A stretch of DNA of 64,000 bases from assembly GCF_027943255.1 (NCBI RefSeq), contig NC_072896.1, positions 682,001 through 746,000 of the forward strand, given 5' to 3'. Both the position numbers and the translations under genes were made by a program. Below the pieces are notes generated by a model. It was not told the DNA's origin and ran no database searches. It saw only the letters and a program-made list of their open reading frames with translations. This DNA is from Anastrepha obliqua (Eukaryota > Arthropoda > Insecta > Diptera > Tephritidae). Below are positions 58,805 through 64,000 of this stretch, one piece after another (position 1 is the stretch's first letter; each line of letters opens with the position of its first letter).

Positions 58805-60018
58805 AAAAAACTTATAAAGAAGTAAAATTTAAGGTATTTTCTTTAGGAACATAAATGAAATTAATACCAGTTAAATTTCGTATTAATATTTTATATTTCA
58901 TTTGCTACGAGTATTTTTATGCGAACAAGTGGAGAATAAAATTGCTTCGAGTGCTTGCAAAACTTTAGTTATGGTAAAAATAGTGAATATTTCATTATTT
59001 TCCATGTATACTGAGACCATGCAAGGGTAAATGCCGAGAATGTTTATTTCTTTTGACGTCTCAAGGCTTAAACTGAACTGGTGGATCAATAATATAAATC
59101 CGTTCATTTAATCTTACTGACTTGTGGTGCTAGACTACATATAAAAAGAATGCATTCCATTATTATTAACTAATTGTTGCCTATATTTTATAGACTTGGA
59201 TAGACCTAATCCTCTTATCATCGCGATGCATTGGTGCGCCCATAGACGAGTCTAAAAAACTTTTTTAAAAAAACTACCAATTCGCAGACAATTTGATCAT
59301 TTTACTACTGGTTTTATTCCAGTCAATGACGAACTAGTATGATTTCTTCTACTTCATCCAGCATCTGAACTGAAATATTTTCATTCCAGTTTTTCTTTTC
59401 CCTGCAGAGTATTATAGTTATGAATAGCTGCAATAATAACTGTATACTAGCCATGCCACAAATCAATTGCTTTCTATTTCGAACACTCATATAAGTCGAT
59501 ATATATACATACATACATATAATACATACATACACAGATCTTAGGCCTACTATGCTCGGTTATGTTCTGCATGACAACGGCAATAATAAAATAGGAAATG
59601 GGAAGTAAACAATCAATTGATAATTTGTAATTTGTTACCAACATAAGTGTATATGTGTATGTGAATACATATTCGTACAGTCCTGTCAACAAGAGTATTC
59701 ATGCATTTACTAGGGGCGGCTGATAAGTGACTTGGGGTACCGAATGAAAATTATAGTTTAACGTTTTTTTTTGTAATGTAATTCCCCTCAAGTTTTTATG
59801 CTACTGAGAAATATTCGTTATCTTCAAAGTAGTTGTTTGAAAATCGTCGGCCCTTACTACTCTTTCAAATTTAAAAAAGGTAAAACGTTGTTGGAAGACA
59901 GACCTGGACTGCAGGGTTAGTGGTAAATTTCGTTTTCAATTTCTTTGACGGCTTTTCTTTCCTTTTTATTCACTGCATCGGCTATTGCAAATAAAAATTT
60001 CCGAACATTTACCTCACA
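58805..60018. other. No gene recognised
   Basis: AT-rich spacer. Nothing coding is supported. Confidence 0.5.
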
Positions 60019-60020
60019 GG

Positions 60021-60342
60021 TATATATATATATATATTTGGCGCGTGACCCTTTTTGTGTGTTTGGCCGAAGCTCCTCCTCCTATTTGTGGTGTGCGTCT
60101 TGATGTTGTTCCACAAATGGAGGGGCCTACAGTTTCAAGCCGATTCCGAAAGGCAGATATTTTTCTGAGGACCTTCTTCATGGCAGAAATACACTCGGAG
60201 GTTTGCCATTGCCTGCCGATGGGCCACCGCTATTAGAAAAATCTTTTCCTGCATTTTGGTCTTTCACCGAGATTCGAACCGACGTTCTCTCTGTGAAATC
60301 CGAATGGTAGTCACGCACTAACCCATTCGGCTGCGGCGGCCT
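60021..60342 (-). mobile_element. Full-length tRNA-derived SINE
   Basis: TATATA tail at 60,021-60,036, then (plus strand) TTTGGCGCGTGACCC, hairpin remnant TTTTTGTGTGTTTGGCCGAA, CTCCTCCTATTTGTGGTGTG, AAATACACTCGGAGGTTTGC, and the head in reverse: CACCGAGATTCGAACCGACG (B box), GGTAGTCACGCACTAACCCA and TTCGGCTGCGGCGGCC (A box). Very similar to the 45.7-kb copy, which suggests comparatively recent spread. Confidence 0.88.
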
Positions 60343-60350
60343 GTTGGTAC

Positions 60351-60608
60351 CTCGTAGTATTATCAGTCGTCCCTCGTATGTCGAAACGCAAGTAGTCAAG
60401 GAGAGTACAAATGAATGGTAGAAATAACAAAAATATATACAAAATTTGGACAGCAAATCATAAAAAAATTCACAACATTCTCGTAGTATTATCAGTCGTC
60501 CCTCGTATGTCGAAACGCAAGCAGTCAAGGAGAGTACAAATGAATGGTAGAAATAACAAAAATATATACAAAATTTGGACAGCAAATCATAAAAAAATTC
60601 ACAACATT
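60351..60608 (+). repeat. 129-bp tandem duplication (two copies)
   Basis: Units 60,351-60,479 and 60,480-60,608, starting CTCGTAGTATTATCAGTCGT and ending AAAAAAATTCACAACATT then C. One difference is seen (GCAAGTAG against GCAAGCAG). Since 129 is a multiple of three, open frames on both strands repeat in register, giving 43-residue repeats; I do not regard these as proteins. The array begins nine bases from the head of the SINE. Confidence 0.95.
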
Positions 60609-60769
60609 CTGTAAAACGATACCTAAAACTCGAGGATGGAAAATTTGAAATTTGTGTCAGTTTGTATTTTGATTTAGTTCATTATACAAAAAAATTTAAG
60701 AAATAATTGATATGAGTTTTGAGAATGGAAAGTAATTGTATTATATTTATTTTTGTTGCAAATGAATAA

Positions 60770-60993
60770 GTGGATCAAATTTAACAACTGCAACTGGCTA
60801 GAAATGCCAATGTCTACTTGATGTGCGTTTTCGAAGTAAATTTCCACAATTTAGAAGCGTTGTTCTGGCGTTAAACAATCCATGATGACTTGTTAAACCT
60901 AACTAAACAGAATGTCAACACAGTTTGTGATTCTCAGCTGTCAAACTATAGTTATCGATATCGATAGTTCTCAGGCAATTAAAAAAACACCCG
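60770..60993 (-). mobile_element. D,D41D mariner 5' end remnant
   Basis: Terminus read inward from 60,993: CGGGTGTTTTTTTAATTGCC, then TGAGAACT, a leader with two overlapping TATCGATA sites, and an ATG at about 60,884 reading MDCLTPEQRF, stop, IVEIYFENAHQ. Same family start as 40,608. After about 25 codons similarity is lost, and no opposite terminus was found. Confidence 0.7.
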
Positions 60994-61129
60994 ATAGTAT
61001 TTTCAGAAAAATCTATAGAATCGAGTTTTTGGATGTACTTGTGGACTCCTTGATAATCACGTGCCAGATTTTCTAGATCAAGAAATTGCCGCAATTCCGC
61101 TTGCTACCATATCACGGTAATAAAAATAT

Positions 61130-62286
61130 GGTATACCTTGGAGGATGGTTCCATGTGTAGAAGTCCACGCAAGTGGGGAAAGTTACTGATCGCCATTCAC
61201 TTGGGAATGGCCAGGACGATCCTTCTGCATATGGTTCAAGCAGCTCATAGCCCACGTATCCTCTGGGTAGCTTCCGAACATCCGTTCGGGAGTGAGCTAA
61301 CGTGAAAAGGCGAAACATTGCAGGTTGTGCGTTGGGTTTGGGACCCGCCACTTAAAAATCCCCCCCAATGAAAAGTTTAAAAAAGCCTCGGATGAGACCT
61401 CCCTATACTGATGACGACCCCTGCAAACGAACTAAGGACTATGATTTGTGGGCATGCACCTAAATGTCCGGTCCCTTAATGGGGAAGGTGCCTCTGCCCG
61501 GCTGGTTGATGTCCTCGTGAGAGTAAAGGCTGACATCACTGCCATCCAAGAGATGCGATGGACGGGGCAAGGAAAGAAAACCATAGGACCTTGCGACGTC
61601 TACTACAGCTGCCATGTAAAGGAGCGCAAATTCGGTGTCGGATTTGTTGTGGGAGAGAGACTTCGTCGCCAAGTACTGTCGTTCACTACGGTGGACGAGC
61701 GTCTCGCAACAATCCGCATCAAAGCCCATTTTCTTAATATATCGCTAATTTGCGCCCACGTCCCGACGGAAGAGAAGGACGATGCGACCAAAGATTCCTT
61801 CTATGAGCGCCTGGAACGTTCCTATGAGCGCTGCCCCCGCCACGACATAAAAATCGTGCTTGGCGACTTCAACGCCAGGGTGGGCAAGGAGGGAATATTT
61901 GGTCCCACAATCGGAAGATTCAGCCTGCACAACGAAACATCCGATAACGGACAGAGGCTGATCGACTTCGCCGAGACCCGAAAAATGGTGGTCCGGAGTA
62001 CCTGATTCCAGCATAAGAAGATTCACCAAGCCACCTGGCTGTCTCCTGATCGAAAAACACGAAACCAGATCGATCAAGTTGTGATAGATGGAAGACACGC
62101 TTCTAGTGTATTAGATGTACGTACGATCCGAGGACCCAACATCGACTCGGATCATTACCTTGTTGCAGCCAAACTGCGCACGCGCCTCTGTGCAGCAAAA
62201 AGCGTTCATTTACCTATGCAAAGAATGTTCGACATCGAAAAGCTGCAATCACAACAGACAGCCAGAAGATTCGCCACTCGACTCTC
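61130..62286 (+). mobile_element. RTE-type retrotransposon 5' half, interrupted
   Basis: Leader from about 61,130 (TACCTTGGAGGATGGTTCCA) through CCACGCAAGTGGGGAAAGTT, followed by the endonuclease. It is broken at 62,286 by the poly(T) of an inserted LOA-like element on the opposite strand; the rest of the RTE, if present, lies beyond the window. Confidence 0.82.
61448..62286 (+). pseudogene. RTE endonuclease domain with one TGA
   Basis: Continuous frame with motifs MHLNVRSLNGEGASARLVDV, AIQEMRWTGQGKKTIGP (catalytic Glu), VGFVVGERLRRQVLSF, ERLATIRIKAHFLNISLICA, IVLGDFNARVGKEGIFGPTI (GDFN), NGQRLIDFAETRKMVVRST, RNQIDQVVIDGRHASSVLDV and IDSDHYLVAAKLRTRLC (SDH intact). The only break up to the insertion is TGA at 62,003-62,005, where the 30-kb copy has a sense codon (AAA). 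The 5' start is uncertain: similarity to the 29.7-kb copy begins at NVRSL and the first ATG lies at 61,441-61,453. It would nick DNA for target-primed reverse transcription. Better preserved than the 29.7-kb copy. Confidence 0.85.
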
Positions 62287-64000
62287 TTTTTTTTTTTTTT
62301 TTTTTTTTTTTTTGTCGGGACAACTAGCAAGTGCAGCACTCAGACATTAATTGAGTCCATTGTACTACACTTGGATTCCCTTTTAATTTTCTTTAAATCT
62401 ACCCGATCTCCGAAGAAATCTGAGTAGATCTTGTGGTGCCAAGGAGCCAAGATGGTCGCTTCTTAACACATCAGTGCCAAAGACCTCAAACCTGATTCGG
62501 GCGAAGGCGGGGCAGACACACAGGAAGTGGTCCGCCGTCTCATCCTCCTCTTCACAAGCTGGGCAGAGTACACTGTCTGAGATGCCCAACCTTTCCATGT
62601 GCTTTGCCCACAGAAAGTGGCCCGTCATTAGTCCAACCAGCCGTCTGCACTCCCCTCTGCTTAATGACAGAAGGGTTTGCGACAGTTGATCGGACATGAC
62701 AGGTAACATCAGTTTTGTCCATCTGCAGCCTCTCTCAGCCTGCCAAGCTCGCTTGTGGGTAGTAGTTACCCATTTGCTAACCGTGGCCGTGATGGCCGCA
62801 GAGGGGAGTGGCAAAGCGGGCTCTGGGCCAAAGAAGTTGGCTTCAGAGCCCATCTTAGCTAAGGAGTCAGAGGTCTCGTTACCCGCGATACCCACGTGTC
62901 CCGGGACCCATGTTAGCATCAGGCTGTTATGTCTGCCGACATAGTTCAGCCTGGATTTACAGGACTTCACTACCCCTGATGTGGTTTGAGGGCTGTCTAA
63001 GGCCATAAGCGCTGCTTGGCTGTCGCTGCAGACACAAATAGATCTGCCTCTCCATCGTTTTTCCACAACAAAGTTCATCGCTTCTTGAACTGCATACACC
63101 TCCGCTTGAAACACAGATGCATGCATTCCAAGAGCAAAGTGCAGTTTTGTCCCGCTGGATTCCACGTAGACCCCAGAGCCGGAGCCATGCTCGGTCCTGG
63201 AGCCATCCGTAAAAATGCGAAAACAGTGTTTGCCGGGCTCATTTTCTGAGTCTCCCCACAACTGAGCCTCTGGTAACCCTACACTGTATCTCTTTTCAAG
63301 TACGACTCTTGATGGCATTGAGTCAAGGGGCATGGAGAGAATCGTTGGATCGATGTCCATGCCTTCTCTGTGTTCCAATGCTGGACAAGGGCCGTACCAG
63401 TTCCCACTGTGTTTCAGTCTGCAGATGGCCTTCAGGGCCTCTCCTCGGATGAAAGCATCAAGTGGTGGTAAACCAATCAGAGCATCTAGTGCCGGGCCTG
63501 AAGTAGTCGGAAAAGCTCCGGTGCAACAGATGGCCACAGTGCGTTGTAGTCTCGATAAGGTCCTCCTGACTCCCACTAGGGATAGTCTACTCATCCAGAC
63601 CACTGATGCATAGGTGATAATGGGTCTTATCATAGCTGTGTAGATCCATAGGACCTTGCTAGGAGAGAGACCCCACGTTTTCCCAAAGACACCTTTGCAC
63701 TGCCAGAAGGCTGTCAGCGCTTTGGATGCCTTTGTCTCAACGTGTGATTTCCATAGGAGCTTACTATCGAGGATTACTCCTAGATATTTAATTTCCTTGG
63801 ATAGCTGGATTGTGACTCCTTTTAGCTTTGGCAGAACTATTCCGTCAAGCTTCCTCCTTCTGGTAAAGAGGACAATACCAGTCTTGGCGGGATTTGCCGA
63901 CAGCCCGTTCGCACAGCACCAAGTGTCAATCCGATCCAGAGTTTTCTGCACTTTCCTGCAGATGTTCATAAGCGAAGAGCCTGTTACTAAACAAGCAACG
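62287..64000 (-). mobile_element. LOA/I-group retrotransposon, intact 3' part (copy D)
   Basis: Begins on the minus strand at the window edge and ends in a 27-nt poly(A) (poly T at 62,287-62,313) after a 3' UTR of about 70 bp. Inserted into the RTE endonuclease region. It runs off the window at 64,000. Confidence 0.88.
62383..64000 (-). CDS. LOA/I-group ORF2: RT thumb, RNase H and zinc-binding C-terminus (partial)
   Basis: C-terminal 539 codons of a reverse transcriptase polyprotein, open from the window edge to TAA at 62,383. The edge reads VACLVTGSSLMNICRKVQ, which places the catalytic YADD box just outside. Then GLSANPAKTGIVLFTRRRKL, KYLGVILDSKLLWKSHVETK and GKTWGLSPSKVLWIYTAMIR. RNase H is complete by its acidic residues: FRIFTDGSRTEHGSG (Asp), HASVFQAEVYAVQEAM (Glu), CVCSDSQAALMAL (Asp) and WVPGHVGIAGNETSDSLAK (Asp). 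C-terminal zinc-binding CPACEEEDETADHFLCVC has Cys-x2-Cys-x8-His-x4-Cys spacing. No stop or frameshift in over 1.6 kb, unlike copies A-C, so it is young and perhaps active. LOA versus another RNase H-bearing I-group clade cannot be settled by eye. Confidence 0.9.
   Translation of the reverse strand, partial: VACLVTGSSLMNICRKVQKTLDRIDTWCCANGLSANPAKTGIVLFTRRRKLDGIVLPKLKGVTIQLSKEIKYLGVILDSKLLWKSHVETKASKALTAFWQCKGVFGKTWGLSPSKVLWIYTAMIRPIITYASVVWMSRLSLVGVRRTLSRLQRTVAICCTGAFPTTSGPALDALIGLPPLDAFIRGEALKAICRLKHSGNWYGPCPALEHREGMDIDPTILSMPLDSMPSRVVLEKRYSVGLPEAQLWGDSENEPGKHCFRIFTDGSRTEHGSGSGVYVESSGTKLHFALGMHASVFQAEVYAVQEAMNFVVEKRWRGRSICVCSDSQAALMALDSPQTTSGVVKSCKSRLNYVGRHNSLMLTWVPGHVGIAGNETSDSLAKMGSEANFFGPEPALPLPSAAITATVSKWVTTTHKRAWQAERGCRWTKLMLPVMSDQLSQTLLSLSRGECRRLVGLMTGHFLWAKHMERLGISDSVLCPACEEEDETADHFLCVCPAFARIRFEVFGTDVLRSDHLGSLAPQDLLRFLRRSGRFKEN

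Noticed and set aside
45702..60342. tRNA genes at the A/B-box matches
   Set aside because: The matches are heads of SINE copies, lack tRNA folding and are followed by the SINE body each time.
60178..60614. Frames with 43-residue repeats on both strands
   Set aside because: Produced by the 129-bp tandem duplication, partly within a SINE.
62287..62313. Poly(T) as an assembly gap or terminator
   Set aside because: It is the poly(A) tail of the minus-strand LOA-like insertion, exactly at its 3' end.

Overview
The window looks like nuclear DNA of a dipteran insect, most plausibly a tephritid fruit fly. It is AT-rich and has no bacterial gene organisation. Almost everything recognisable is transposable-element (TE) debris of insect type. 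The tephritid suggestion rests on several mariner copies with the D,D41D spacing known from the rosa group of Ceratitis and relatives, and remains an inference. No complete host gene is visible; the window reads like intronic or intergenic DNA filled with TEs.

Layout. At 2.2-7.1 kb there are old pieces of an RTE-type retrotransposon, tRNA-derived SINEs, a Tc1-like remnant and a shortened mariner. At 9.0-11.6 kb a decayed LOA/I-group retrotransposon abuts a mariner transposase fragment. At 12.1-12.9 and 23.6-24.2 kb lie two related TTAA-flanked MITEs. At 13.9-16.9 kb are a hAT-like remnant, a pogo/Tigger-like MITE and an RT fragment. At 19.06-20.48 kb a mariner is interrupted by a second copy of the same pogo-like MITE. 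At 25.62-27.10 kb there is an almost perfect (CTCTATA)n array. At 29.5-34.6 kb there is an RTE copy containing a SINE, an RT remnant and a second LOA-like copy. At 40.5-41.7 kb lies a D,D41D mariner and at 51.1-52.4 kb a D,D34D mariner whose frame is broken only by two TGA codons. At 56.1-57.8 kb is an internally deleted Helitron. At 60-64 kb come a SINE, a 129-bp tandem duplication, a mariner 5' end, an RTE endonuclease, and, inserted into that RTE, a LOA-like element with an open frame that runs off the window.

How the elements relate. The SINEs end in a tail (CTCGGCCAAA, hairpin, CGCGCCAATTA) that matches the end of the RTE copies, so the RTE reverse transcriptase probably mobilised them. 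Short mariner derivatives keep terminal repeats plus the transposase N-terminus, and the pogo-like MITEs keep only the transposase C-terminal tail.

Host signal. Four plus-strand segments bounded by good splice signals are offered as candidate host exons: 28,317-28,339, 42,580-42,625, 46,307-46,380 and 55,536-55,642. The first three can be joined in one phase-consistent frame. None resembles a protein I recognise, so they are leads only.
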